Positions 50,170 through 58,704 of a DNA stretch of 64,000 bases are shown here, piece after piece (within the stretch, counting starts at the first letter, position 1; the number at the start of each line of letters is the position of its first letter). Location of the stretch: NCBI GenBank assembly GCA_963724805.1, contig CAVRWA010000014.1, positions 992,001 through 1,056,000 on the forward strand, read 5' to 3'. Under the pieces are notes generated by a model. The model was not told the DNA's origin, did not search any database, and saw only the letters and a program-made list of their open reading frames with translations. The stretch comes from CAVQZA01 sp963724805 (GTDB taxonomy: Bacteria > Actinomycetota > Thermoleophilia > Gaiellales > Gaiellaceae). Position numbers and translations under genes: made by a program.

Positions 50170-51194
50170 CGAAACGGGGCGAGCGGGTCGGCCCAGATCG
50201 GCCGCGTGCGCGGGTCGGCGAGGAGCTCCGGCCGGCGCGTGAGCACGACGTAGTTGCCGGACCCGTAGCTGCCGACGAAGACCGGCCCGGCCAAGCTCGC
50301 GAGCGTGTAGTCGGCAGGCGTCAGCGTCTTCCCCTGGCCGTCCGAGACGTCGACGATGACCTTGCGGCCGCGGAAGCACGGCGTGACGCCCGCGATCAGG
50401 CGCTTGCAGACGATCTGCACGGGGTGCGGGCCCGGCGTGAAGTAGTTCGCGTGCGAGCCGAGCGCCGGATAGTCCACCGGGTGTTCACCGTCCTTCTCGA
50501 CCGTCGACCAGGGCCGGACCACGCCGCCGTTGTGCTGCGAGTAGAAGGCGTCGACCGGCTGCTTGTCCTCGTCCAGCCGTAGGGTGATCTGCTCCCAGTC
50601 GGACTCGTGCTCGTTGAGCCGGTAGTTGAACAGGTAGAGGAACCAGTACTGGATCGCGTACTCGCCCGTATCGTCATAGCGCGTGACGTGCGCGTAGACC
50701 GTCGGCCGCTCGCCGGTCCGGAGCAGGTGGTTCTCGATCTCGGCATAGGCGCGCTGGGAGTGCTTCGGCGGGTCGGGCTCGACGCCGCGGACGTCCAGGA
50801 AGTACTGGCAGCCCCGGCTCAGGAGACAGGTGCCGAACTCCGAGATGAGATGCTCGACCGACGGGGCGGCCTCGAGGATCTTGACGAAGCGGCCCTCCTC
50901 CTCCTTCAGCTGGGTCTGGCGGACGTAGGCCTCCTGCCGGATCGGCACGAAGAGCTCTCGCGAGTCGAGCTTCAGGATCGGCGCGAACTGCTGCGCGAGC
51001 GCGCTTGCCTCTTCCAGCGGCGGGGCGGACTGGCGCGGGACATCGCCGCCGACAGGGCCGTGCTGGTTGACGAAGTCGACGAAGTAGATCGCCGCGATCA
51101 CGTTCCCCACCAGGACGAGGAAGAGGATGGCGGCGAGCGTGGCGAGCACGTGCACCCACCACGCCGCGGCCGTGAACCGGCGCCCGATGCCCAT
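50166..51194 (-). CDS. Membrane-anchored Vps62-like domain protein
   Basis: The 342-residue protein has an N-terminal hydrophobic helix (VLATLAAILFLVLVGNVIAAIYFV), then a domain containing WFLYLFNYRLNEHESDWEQITLRL, ALGSHANYFTPGPHP and YGSGNYVVL. The HESDWE block recalls the Vps62/necrosis-inducing-like family. Cysteine pairs occur in GTCLLSRGCQYF. The bulk is probably outside the membrane. It lies 3 bp after the patatin gene on the same strand, so they are co-transcribed, and the pair may work together on lipids. Confidence 0.75.
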   Translation of the reverse strand: MGIGRRFTAAAWWVHVLATLAAILFLVLVGNVIAAIYFVDFVNQHGPVGGDVPRQSAPPLEEASALAQQFAPILKLDSRELFVPIRQEAYVRQTQLKEEEGRFVKILEAAPSVEHLISEFGTCLLSRGCQYFLDVRGVEPDPPKHSQRAYAEIENHLLRTGERPTVYAHVTRYDDTGEYAIQYWFLYLFNYRLNEHESDWEQITLRLDEDKQPVDAFYSQHNGGVVRPWSTVEKDGEHPVDYPALGSHANYFTPGPHPVQIVCKRLIAGVTPCFRGRKVIVDVSDGQGKTLTPADYTLASLAGPVFVGSYGSGNYVVLTRRPELLADPRTRPIWADPLAPFR

Positions 51195-51197
51195 CGC

Positions 51198-52169
51198 CTA
51201 CCCCTTCGTCGCCTTCCCCGTGAGCTCCTTGCAGAGCCGGTCGAGGGCGGCGCTCTGCTGCTTCACCAGCTCCTGCGCCTTCTGCTTGAGCGCTGCGATG
51301 TTCGTCGCGGTCGCGTTGTCCATGTCGTCGCTGCCGATGTTCAGCTTCGTCTGGAAGCGGAAGTAGCGCGCGCCGCAGAGGGTCTTCATCTGGTGGTCGA
51401 CGGTGTCGCTGACGCCGTCGAAGACGACGTCGAGGATCGGCTTCGCCCACTGCGCAAGGCCCCAGTCCTTGGCCTCCTTGTAGTGGATCGGCCGCGTGTA
51501 CTGACCGGTGCCGAGGGAGGCCACGAGCACGTCGGTATCGGGCTGCAGCTTCCTCATCTCTACGTATGCGCACATGGCCGGGTTGTTCGCGTAGACGCCG
51601 CCGTCGATGAGCCCACCGTGCGGCCTCGTCGTCTTCAACTCCTCCGGCTCGAAGTACGTCGGCGCCGCCGAAGTGGCGCGGGCCACGAAGCGCATCGGGA
51701 AGTCCGAGCCCGGGTCGCTCCTCGCCTTGTGGCGCGCGAAGAACCACGGCTCCCGTGTCTCGATCTCGTAGCTCGTCACGAGAGTCTCGGTGAGCGCCTC
51801 GCTGAGGGAGACGTCGCCGAAGTACTGCTCGAGCACCGACTCGATGCCGTCGGCACCGTACCGCTCGTCGAGGAGGTTGCCGATCGCGACGACGCGGCGC
51901 CACGGCGAGCTCGCGAAGATTCGCTTGCCCTCCTTCTCGTAGAGCGCGGTCAGGTCCGAAGCGGCGTACTGCGGGCGGGTCTTGTTCTTCGCCGAGGGCT
52001 TGACGAGGCCGAGGGCGAGGATGCCGCCGGTCGAGGTGCCGGCGATGAGGTCGAATAGCTCGGCGATGGGGGCCTGGGTACGGCTCTCGATCTCGGCGAG
52101 AACGGTCGCCGGGATGATGCCGCGAATGCCGCCGCCGTCGATCGAGAGGACTTTGAGGACGCCTGGCAT
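51198..52169 (-). CDS. Patatin-like phospholipase
   Basis: The 323-residue enzyme has the complete patatin dyad: oxyanion loop DGGGIRG at 11-17, nucleophile Ser46 in GTSTGG, and Asp189 in LIDGGVYANNP. No signal peptide is seen, so it would act on the inner face of the membrane. The C-terminal 60 residues (DDMDNATATNIAALKQKAQELVKQQSAALDRLCKEL) look coiled-coil-like. It is the first gene of the pair with the Vps62-like protein. Patatins serve as membrane-attacking effectors in some anti-phage systems, which may or may not apply here. Confidence 0.9.
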   Translation of the reverse strand: MPGVLKVLSIDGGGIRGIIPATVLAEIESRTQAPIAELFDLIAGTSTGGILALGLVKPSAKNKTRPQYAASDLTALYEKEGKRIFASSPWRRVVAIGNLLDERYGADGIESVLEQYFGDVSLSEALTETLVTSYEIETREPWFFARHKARSDPGSDFPMRFVARATSAAPTYFEPEELKTTRPHGGLIDGGVYANNPAMCAYVEMRKLQPDTDVLVASLGTGQYTRPIHYKEAKDWGLAQWAKPILDVVFDGVSDTVDHQMKTLCGARYFRFQTKLNIGSDDMDNATATNIAALKQKAQELVKQQSAALDRLCKELTGKATKG

Positions 52170-52309
52170 GGCTCTCTCCTTGGCTCGGAGACCGGAGCCG
52201 AACGGAGCCGCAGGTCCAGACGGCTCCGCTGACGCTACGGCGCCGCGTTGCGCTCGTCAAGGCCGACGGGGAAGGCGGCGCGGCCCGTGGCGGCAGAGCC
52301 GATCGTCGG

Positions 52310-52918
52310 TCAGGCCGCGCGGGCGCCGCGCGGTGAATCGATTGCGTCTGGCCGCAGGATCGCCAGCGTCTTCGCGATCGCATCGCCCAGCGTGGCGTCC
52401 TTCGTCGTCCCCCAAAGCGGGCCCGCGCCGTCGGTGACGAGGTCGACGACGCGCAGCATCCCCGCCGGCGTGACCGGCTCCTCGAGGTTCTCCAGCGCTC
52501 GGGCAAGTGCTTCGACGCACTCGTGGTGCTCTCGAACGGCGGGCAGATACAGCGGGCGGTGCCACCCGGCGGGGCGCTCGTACGCGCTCTGCTCGATCAA
52601 CCGGAGCGTCCTGGCGAGCATCCGCCTGTGCCGCGGCGAGCAGAGCTGCCTGGCTCGCCAGGCGTACGACGGCGGGACGAACGCACCGGTGGCGCTCCGT
52701 AGCCAGTCGTCGGCCACACGCCGCTGTCGCAACAGCAGCCGCTGCGCCCGAACGAGCTCGTAGAGGCCGAAGATCCCCAAAGAGACGGCGGCGACGACGA
52801 GCAAACGGCTCGGCGCCGGCACGGTCCAGGCGAGGCCGCCGACCAGGGCTGCCGCTGCGAGACAGGCGGCGGGCAGCGCGAGGGTCCGTCCCAGCCCGGG
52901 GGTTCCGCGCAGCTCCAA
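52310..52918 (-). CDS. Two-helix membrane protein of unknown function
   Basis: The 202-residue product has two hydrophobic helices near the N terminus (LALPAACLAAAALVGGLAWTV and LLVVAAVSLGIFGLYELV) followed by a basic linker and a helical cytoplasmic-looking region (ALARALENLEEPVTPAGMLRVVDLV). No family is recognised. It lies between the patatin pair and the hydrolase-LuxR gene, same strand as both; the 76-bp gap upstream suggests co-transcription with the regulator gene. Confidence 0.55.
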   Translation of the reverse strand: MELRGTPGLGRTLALPAACLAAAALVGGLAWTVPAPSRLLVVAAVSLGIFGLYELVRAQRLLLRQRRVADDWLRSATGAFVPPSYAWRARQLCSPRHRRMLARTLRLIEQSAYERPAGWHRPLYLPAVREHHECVEALARALENLEEPVTPAGMLRVVDLVTDGAGPLWGTTKDATLGDAIAKTLAILRPDAIDSPRGARAA

Positions 52919-52994
52919 CTCACCACTAAAGGTAGCTCTCGGCGTGCACCCTGCGTCGACCCGCGGCGGCCGGCGGCGGCCGGCGCGCCGACTC

Positions 52995-54014
52995 TCAGAT
53001 GAGGCCGGCGCGCGTGCCGTGCGCGGCGGCCGCGGCGCGGGACGAGTGGCCCAGCCGCTGCAGGATGTTCGCGACGTGCCGGTGGACCGTGTGCTCGCTG
53101 AGGACGAGCGATGATGCGATCTCGCGGTTCGACAGCCCGGCGGCGACGAGGCGCAGCACCTCGGTCTCGCGCCGTGTCAGCGGCGAGTCGCCGTTCGACT
53201 CCACCGGGACGGCATCTTCGAGGAATCCTGCGAGCGCGCGCTGGAGCTCGCGCCGGTCGTCCATCCAGGGCAGGTGGGAGTCGCCGCTCAGGGTGACGAA
53301 GCGCGCGTTCGGAAGCAGCGAGGCGAGCTCGCGACCGCGGCCGATCGGAACCGTGCGGTCGTCGCGGCGGTGGAGCACGAGCGCCGGCACCGTCACCAGA
53401 GGCAGGAACTCCCGCGCGTCGGAGCTGAGGTCGAGCTCGAGGAACGCGGCAGCGACGTCGGCGTCGGCCGAGTGCCGCTGGTAGCGGCTGATCGCCGCAA
53501 TCTCCTCTCCGCTCCCGCGGGGGAGGAACAGGCCGGCGAGCATCTGGGCGGCGAGCTGCCAGTTCACCTGCACGAAGTCGACGAGCGAGCGCCGCGTCGC
53601 CTCCGGGATGTCGTCGCGTGACGCGTAGCCGCCGAAGAAGACGACGTTGCGAACCCTGTCCGGCCGGGCGCTGGCGAAGCGGGCCGTGGCGAGACCGGCG
53701 CACGAGCACGCGAATACCGTCGCGGGCTCCTCGCTGCAGGCGTCGAGCACGGCCGCAAGCTGGTTCGTCTCCGACTCGGGAGTGGGCGGGCCGGGCAGCT
53801 CGCGGTCGGAGAGCCCCGCGCCCAGGCGGTCGTAGCGCACGACGCGATGTGTGCGGGCGAGCTCCTCGAAGAAGCTCCGCGCGCCGGGATCGTCCCACTC
53901 CTCCTCGAGGTGGGTCACCCAGCGGCCGGCGAAGAGGATCAGCGGACCCTCGCCGACCGTCGCGTACGCGATCCGCCGGCCGTCGAGCTCGCAGAAGCGA
54001 ATCTCCTGCTCCAT
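52995..54014 (-). CDS. Alpha/beta hydrolase fused to a LuxR DNA-binding domain
   Basis: The 339-residue chain joins an alpha/beta hydrolase (residues 1 to about 265) to a LuxR/GerE helix-turn-helix (LTRRETEVLRLVAAGLSNREIASSLVLSEHTVHRHVANILQRLGH). The triad is plausible: Ser in FACSCAG, Asp in HRRDDRTVP and His in SGDSHLPWM. The nucleophile elbow has Cys where Gly is normal. Such fusions are known in actinobacteria and may sense a ligand that is bound or hydrolysed. The ATG at 54014 is preferred over a TTG at 54023. Confidence 0.9.
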   Translation of the reverse strand: MEQEIRFCELDGRRIAYATVGEGPLILFAGRWVTHLEEEWDDPGARSFFEELARTHRVVRYDRLGAGLSDRELPGPPTPESETNQLAAVLDACSEEPATVFACSCAGLATARFASARPDRVRNVVFFGGYASRDDIPEATRRSLVDFVQVNWQLAAQMLAGLFLPRGSGEEIAAISRYQRHSADADVAAAFLELDLSSDAREFLPLVTVPALVLHRRDDRTVPIGRGRELASLLPNARFVTLSGDSHLPWMDDRRELQRALAGFLEDAVPVESNGDSPLTRRETEVLRLVAAGLSNREIASSLVLSEHTVHRHVANILQRLGHSSRAAAAAHGTRAGLI

Positions 54015-54098
54015 GACCCGCAAGTGTCATGGCCGGATCGGGCCATGTCAAGAAGATGGCCCGCGACGGCGAAGCGGAGCCGGACTGCCTCGGCGACC

Positions 54099-54590
54099 AT
54101 GGTCGAAATGCCAACGCGTTACGTCAACGGCCTCACGATCCGCACCCTGCGAAACGGCGACACCGAGACGGTGGCGGCGCTCTTCGGCCGCCTCGGCCCC
54201 GGCTCGCGCGAGAAGCGGTTCTGCGGAGCGAAGCCACGCCTCTCGGAGGACGAGCTGACCGCTCTCGCGCGCGTCGACGGAGAGCACCACGTCCTCGTCG
54301 GCTACCTCGACGGCGACCCACAGCCGGCCGGAATGGCGAGGCTGGTGCGCGACGGTGCGACGGCCGAGGTCGCGTTCGAGGTCGCGGACGGCTACCAGGG
54401 CCGGGGCATCGGCTCCACGCTCGCGCGCGAGCTCGCGGCCGACGCGCGGGCGGCGGGGATCACGGAGCTCGTCGGGACCGTCTGCGGTGACAACCAGCCG
54501 GTCGTCTCGCTCCTGAGGCGTGTCGGGAGGTCGCTGCAGATGAGCTGGCACGGCCGCGAGCGCGAGTTCGTCGTCGAGCTCGGGAGCTAG
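54099..54590 (+). CDS. GNAT-family acetyltransferase
   Basis: The 163-residue GNAT protein has the acetyl-CoA pyrophosphate-binding motif in VADGYQGRGIGSTLARELAADARAAG and a later GTVCGDNQPVVSLLRRVG, matching motifs A and B. The acceptor is unknown. The frame is open to 53847 but that region is antisense to the hydrolase-LuxR gene; the ATG at 54099 gives MVEMPTRYVNGLTIR, a normal family start. Confidence 0.85.
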   Translation: MVEMPTRYVNGLTIRTLRNGDTETVAALFGRLGPGSREKRFCGAKPRLSEDELTALARVDGEHHVLVGYLDGDPQPAGMARLVRDGATAEVAFEVADGYQGRGIGSTLARELAADARAAGITELVGTVCGDNQPVVSLLRRVGRSLQMSWHGREREFVVELGS

Positions 54591-54643
54591 GTAGAGGAAA
54601 CGCCTCGGACATCGTCCTCGGGTCGCGCGATGGGATCGAGCGT

Positions 54644-54659
54644 GCGAACATACGTTCGC
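54644..54659 (+). promoter_or_regulatory. LexA (SOS) box at the dinB start
   Basis: The 16-bp palindrome GCGAACATACGTTCGC contains CGAAC-N4-GTTCG, the actinobacterial/Gram-positive LexA operator. It ends one base before the dinB ATG at 54661, so a bound repressor would cover the start region directly. Confidence 0.85.
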
Positions 54660-54660
54660 A

Positions 54661-55863
54661 ATGGGAGAGCTCGGCAAGGCGACGATCCTCCACGCCGACG
54701 TCGACGCGTTCTTCGCGTCGGTCGAGCAGCGAGACGATCCCCGTCTGCGTGGGCGGCCCGTGATCGTCGGCGCCGGGGTCGTGCTCGCAGCCAGCTACGA
54801 GGCGAAGGCGTACGGCATCCGGACGGCGATGGGCGGTGCGCAGGCGCGGCGGCTCTGCCCGCAGGCGGTCGTCGTCTCGCCGCGCATGTCGGCCTACGCC
54901 GAGGCGAGCAAGGCGATGTTCCGCGTGTTCGACGACGCGTCGCCGTTCGTCGAGGGGCTCTCGATCGACGAGGCGTTCCTCGACGTACGTGGGATGGAGC
55001 GGATCGCCGGCACCCCGGCCGAGATCGCCGCGCAGCTGCGCCGCGATGTCCTCGAGCGGGTCGGCCTGCCGATCTCGGTCGGCGTCGCCCGGACGAAGTT
55101 CCTGGCCAAGGTGGCGAGCGGGGTGGCGAAGCCCGACGGCCTGCTCGTCGTGTCGCCCGACCGCGACCGCGAGCTGGCGTTCCTCCACCCGCTCCCGGTG
55201 GAGCGGCTCTGGGGGGTCGGGCCCGTGACGGCCGGCAAACTCCACCGCCGCGGGATCGAGACCGTTGGCGAGGTCGCACGGCTCTCCGAGCTCGCGCTGG
55301 TCTCGATGCTCGGCCGCGCCTCGGGCCGGCACCTCCACGCTCTCGCCCACAACCGCGATCCCCGGCCGGTGCAGGTCCGCCGCCGCCGGCGCTCGATCGG
55401 CGCCCAGCGTGCGCTGGGACGTTCGCCGCGCTCGCCGGCCGCGATCGACGCCACGGTCGTCGCTCTCGTCGATCGTGTCACCCGGCGGATGCGGGCCGCG
55501 GGCCGCGTCGGCCGGACGGTCGTGCTGCGGTTGCGCTTCGACGACTTCTCGCGGGCGACGCGGTCGCACACCCTGCCCCGGGCGACCGCCCAGACGCACG
55601 CGATCCTCGGCGCGGCGCGAGCGCTCCTCGCGACGGCGACACCGATGATCGAGCGCCGTGGCATCACGCTCGTCGGCATCGCGGTCGCCAACCTCGACGA
55701 CGACGACGCGATCCAGCTCACTCTGCCGATCGACCACTACACCGGAGCCGAGCTCGACGCCGCCCTCGATGCGGTGCGGGCGCGGTTCGGCTCCGCGGCC
55801 ATCACGCGGGCCGTGCTCCTCGGCCGCGACCCGGGCCTGACGATGCCGCTGCTCCCCGACTGA
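54661..55863 (+). CDS. dinB: DNA polymerase IV (Y-family)
   Basis: The 400-residue Y-family polymerase has the catalytic blocks ILHADVDAFFASVEQ near the N terminus and LSIDEAFLDV around residue 100. Thumb and little-finger motifs follow, including VGVARTKFLAKVASGVAKPDGL and LWGVGPVTAGKL. It performs error-prone translesion synthesis. A consensus LexA box sits just before the ATG, so expression is almost certainly SOS-induced, possibly as a near-leaderless mRNA. No beta-clamp motif is obvious at the very end (LTMPLLPD). Confidence 0.95.
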   Translation: MGELGKATILHADVDAFFASVEQRDDPRLRGRPVIVGAGVVLAASYEAKAYGIRTAMGGAQARRLCPQAVVVSPRMSAYAEASKAMFRVFDDASPFVEGLSIDEAFLDVRGMERIAGTPAEIAAQLRRDVLERVGLPISVGVARTKFLAKVASGVAKPDGLLVVSPDRDRELAFLHPLPVERLWGVGPVTAGKLHRRGIETVGEVARLSELALVSMLGRASGRHLHALAHNRDPRPVQVRRRRRSIGAQRALGRSPRSPAAIDATVVALVDRVTRRMRAAGRVGRTVVLRLRFDDFSRATRSHTLPRATAQTHAILGAARALLATATPMIERRGITLVGIAVANLDDDDAIQLTLPIDHYTGAELDAALDAVRARFGSAAITRAVLLGRDPGLTMPLLPD

Positions 55864-55890
55864 GCGGCCCGCCTACGATGTGGGTCCTGG

Positions 55891-56514
55891 ATGCACGAGG
55901 TCGTGATTCCCGCCGTCGGCGTTGCGTTGCCGGGCTCGGTGTTCGCCCCGGCGGAGCCCCTTGGGATCGTGGTGTTCGCGCACGGCAGCGGAAGCAGCCG
56001 GTCGAGCCCACGCAACGCCCGGGTCGCCGTCGCGCTGAACGAGGCGGGCCTGGTGACGCTCCTCTTCGATCTGCTGACCGACGAGGAGGCGCGCGACCGT
56101 GCCAACGTCTTCGACATCCCGCTCCTGGCGGAGAGGCTGGCAGCGGCGACGAGCTGGGTCGAGGCCGACCCGGAGCTCCGCGGGCTGCCGATCGGCTACT
56201 TCGGCGCCAGCACCGGCGGGGCGGCGGCGCTCTGGGCGGCGGCCGAGCGCGGCGGCGTCTCGGCGGTCGTCTCGCGCGGCGGCCGGCCCGATCTCGCGGC
56301 GCCGCGACTGGCCGCCGTGCGGGCGCCGACGCTGCTGATCGTCGGAGGGCGAGACGAGGTCGTGCTCGAGCTGAACCGCGAGGCGCTCGAGTCGCTCACC
56401 TGCGAGGCGCAGCTCACTGTGGTCGAGGGAGCGACGCATCTGTTCGAAGAGCCGGGTGCGCTCGAGGAGGTCTCGCGGCTCGCCTGCGGGTGGTTCGCGC
56501 GGCACCTCGCATGA
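55891..56514 (+). CDS. Dienelactone-hydrolase-like alpha/beta hydrolase
   Basis: The 207-residue hydrolase has IVVFAHGSGSSRSSPRN, a nucleophile elbow GYFGASTGGAAALW, LLIVGGRDEVVLE (acid) and VEGATHLFEEPGALEE (His). The form with GASTGG is common among small actinobacterial DLH-family proteins linked to phosphoribosyltransferases. Substrate unknown. The stop overlaps the next gene's ATG by 4 bases (56511-56514). Confidence 0.85.
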   Translation: MHEVVIPAVGVALPGSVFAPAEPLGIVVFAHGSGSSRSSPRNARVAVALNEAGLVTLLFDLLTDEEARDRANVFDIPLLAERLAAATSWVEADPELRGLPIGYFGASTGGAAALWAAAERGGVSAVVSRGGRPDLAAPRLAAVRAPTLLIVGGRDEVVLELNREALESLTCEAQLTVVEGATHLFEEPGALEEVSRLACGWFARHLA

Positions 56515-57137
56515 TCGAGGTGCAGACCCCGCACGGCGTGGCTCGCGTCCACCTCCACCCGGTCGATCGGCCGGCGGCCGCCCTGGTCCTCGGTCACGGC
56601 GCGGCTGGCGGGGTGGCCTCGCGGGACCTGGTAGCGGCGACCGAGGCGGCGCTCTCCCTGGGGGTCGGCGTCGCGCTCGTGGAGCAGCCCTACCGCGTCG
56701 CCGGCCGACGCTCTCCCGCTCCGGCAAGTCAGCTCGACGCCGCCTGGACGGCGGTGATCGACCACCTGCTCGCGGGCGAGCTGCGGGGGCGGCCGCTCGT
56801 CGTCGGCGGCCGCTCGTCGGGGGCGCGGGTCGCCTGCCGCACCGCGGAGGCGACCGGCGCAGTCGCGGTGCTCTGCCTCGCCTTCCCTCTCCAGCCTCCG
56901 CGCCGATCCGGATCGGCCCTCGCGCAGAGTCGTCTGGCGGAGCTCGACGAGGTGAACGTGCCGGTGCTGGTCGTGCAAGGCGCGCGAGACGCTTTCGGCA
57001 TGCCTCCCACGGCGACGCGGCGAACGGTCGTGCAGGTGCTCGGAGATCACAGCCTGAGGACGGACCTCGACGCAGTAGCCGCCGCCGTGCGCGCCTGGCT
57101 TCCCGGCGTCGTCGAGACGCGCGCGGACGCCTTCTGA
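56511..57137 (+). CDS. KANL3/Tex30-like alpha/beta hydrolase
   Basis: The 208-residue second hydrolase of a coupled pair has ALVLGHGAAGGVASRDL, nucleophile region LVVGGRSSGARVACRTA, VPVLVVQGARDAFGMPP (acid) and VLGDHSLRT (His). The GGRSSGARVA pattern fits the KANL3/Tex30 branch of small hydrolases. Overlap with the upstream gene (ATGA) means the two are translated together, though no joint reaction is known to me. Confidence 0.85.
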   Translation: MIEVQTPHGVARVHLHPVDRPAAALVLGHGAAGGVASRDLVAATEAALSLGVGVALVEQPYRVAGRRSPAPASQLDAAWTAVIDHLLAGELRGRPLVVGGRSSGARVACRTAEATGAVAVLCLAFPLQPPRRSGSALAQSRLAELDEVNVPVLVVQGARDAFGMPPTATRRTVVQVLGDHSLRTDLDAVAAAVRAWLPGVVETRADAF

Positions 57138-57149
57138 CCGACGTCCACC

Positions 57150-57752
57150 TCAGCGGTCGAGCGGCTCGCCGGCGAGCCAGCGCCGGCCGCTCGCGTACAG
57201 CGCGTCGACGTCGGGGCCGACGAGGCCGGGCATATCGGGCTTCACGGTGAAGCCCTGCTGCTCCTGCAGGTACGCGAGATGGCGGTAGCCCACGGGGTAG
57301 CGCTCGAGCGCGGCGCGGTCGAGCTCCAGGCGCGCCGCCGGGTCGACGGGGCCGATCCGGTCCTGCTCGTAGATCGGCTGCCGGAGGACGAGGCCCCAGC
57401 GGCCGTCGCGGCGCTCGAGGAAGTCGTAGAAGCGGCCGGTGCAGACGACGTCGCACTCGATCCCGTGCACCGGGGCGCGCTGCGTGATCGTCATCTTGGT
57501 CTGCGCGGTCGCGCGGTCGCCCACGACGTCGACCGAGGAGCCGCCGAGGAAATGGAGGATCCGGACGCCTCGCTCGAATCCCTCGCGGCTGACGCGGATG
57601 AACTCGTCGGCAGGCCCCTGGAACCACGTCGCCATCATCCGGCCGTCGTCGTGCCAGACCGTGCGAAACCGCTCCCAGTCGCCGGCGTCGCGCCAGACCG
57701 CCCAGTTCGCGACCAGCTCGCGAATCGCCTCCGCGTCTCCGCCCGGTGCCAT
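57150..57752 (-). CDS. NTF2/SnoaL-like protein
   Basis: The 200-residue protein has a SnoaL-like cone fold: AIRELVANWAVWRDAGDWERFRTVWHDDGRMMATWF, TKMTITQRAPVHGIECDVVCTGRFYDFLERRDGRWGLVLRQPIYEQDRI. This corresponds to the group containing ring-hydroxylating dioxygenase beta-like and limonene-epoxide-hydrolase-like proteins. A C-terminal extension (YLQEQQGFTVKPDMPGLVG) recurs in actinobacterial relatives. It diverges closely from the intradiol dioxygenase (22-bp gap), so a shared role in aromatic breakdown is plausible. Confidence 0.75.
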   Translation of the reverse strand: MAPGGDAEAIRELVANWAVWRDAGDWERFRTVWHDDGRMMATWFQGPADEFIRVSREGFERGVRILHFLGGSSVDVVGDRATAQTKMTITQRAPVHGIECDVVCTGRFYDFLERRDGRWGLVLRQPIYEQDRIGPVDPAARLELDRAALERYPVGYRHLAYLQEQQGFTVKPDMPGLVGPDVDALYASGRRWLAGEPLDR

Positions 57753-57774
57753 GTGCGGAGTCTCCTACTTTGCG

Positions 57775-58698
57775 ATGATCGGCGCCTCGATGAGTGCTGA
57801 CGAAAGGACCTCGCCGGCGGAGATCACGGCGACCGCGGTCGCGAGCTTCGACGGCTGCCCCGAGCCCCGGCTGCGGGAGCTGATGCGGGCCTTCGTCGCG
57901 CACCTCCATGCGTTCGCGACCGAGGTCGGGCTGACGGAAGCCGAGTGGCGCGAGCTGATCGACGCGCTCACCGCCACCGGGCACATCACCGACGAGCGCA
58001 GGCAGGAGTTCATCCTCTGGTCCGACGCGCTCGGGCTCTCGATGCTCGTCGACGCGCTCGCCCACCCGTCGGCGACCGGCGCGACGGAGTCGACCGTGCT
58101 CGGCCCCTTCTACGTGGCCGGCTCGCCGCTGCGCGGCTACGGCGAGAGCATGGTCGAGGAGCCGGCGGGGACGCCGGCCTGGGTGCACGGCCGCGTGCTC
58201 TCGACCGACGGCAAGCCGATCGCCGGCGCGGAGCTCGACGTGTGGCAGAACGGCGACGACCGCCTCTACGCCGTGCAGCGGCCGGAGGCGCCCGAGGATC
58301 ATCTGCGGGGCCGCTACCGCACGAGGGAGGACGGCACGTACGCGTTCATCGCGGTGCGCCCGGTTCCGTACCCGATCCCCGATGACGGCCCGGTGGGGCG
58401 GATGCTGGCCGCGACCGGCCGCCATCCCTGGAGACCCGCACACATCCACCTGATCGTGCGCGCGCCCGGCTTCAGGCCGGTGGCGACGCACATCTTCGAC
58501 GCCGCCAGCGAGTACCTCGAGTCCGACGCCGTCTTCGCCGTGAAGCGCTCGCTCGTCCGGCCGTTTGTCGAGCACGAGGCCGACGATCCCGAGCGGCCGA
58601 CGGGTGTCGAGGGCGACTGGGTCTCGCTCGAGCTCGACCTCGTGCTCGCGCCCGGCGACGACGGCGGCGAGCCCGCCGATCCCGGTCGAACTGCCTGA
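57775..58698 (+). CDS. Intradiol ring-cleavage dioxygenase (hydroxyquinol/catechol 1,2-type)
   Basis: The 307-residue enzyme has an N-terminal dimerisation helix region (ATAVASFDGCPEPRLRELMRAFVAHLHAF) and the non-heme iron site. Tyr ligands lie in DRLYAVQ and PVPYPIPDDGP, and the His pair lies in WRPAHIHLIV. It also has STVLGPFYV and LDVWQNGDD. Length and the STVLGPF block favour hydroxyquinol 1,2-dioxygenase over protocatechuate enzymes. It opens aromatic rings between adjacent hydroxyls. The ATG at 57775 has GGAG upstream; ATG 57790 is an alternative. Confidence 0.9.
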   Translation: MIGASMSADERTSPAEITATAVASFDGCPEPRLRELMRAFVAHLHAFATEVGLTEAEWRELIDALTATGHITDERRQEFILWSDALGLSMLVDALAHPSATGATESTVLGPFYVAGSPLRGYGESMVEEPAGTPAWVHGRVLSTDGKPIAGAELDVWQNGDDRLYAVQRPEAPEDHLRGRYRTREDGTYAFIAVRPVPYPIPDDGPVGRMLAATGRHPWRPAHIHLIVRAPGFRPVATHIFDAASEYLESDAVFAVKRSLVRPFVEHEADDPERPTGVEGDWVSLELDLVLAPGDDGGEPADPGRTA

Positions 58699-58704
58699 CG
58701 CCTT

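Noticed and set aside
51198..52169. Patatin called as a CBASS effector
   Set aside because: No CD-NTase or ancillary CBASS gene lies next to it; the cyclase-domain fusion at 24-28 kb is of a different class and far away.
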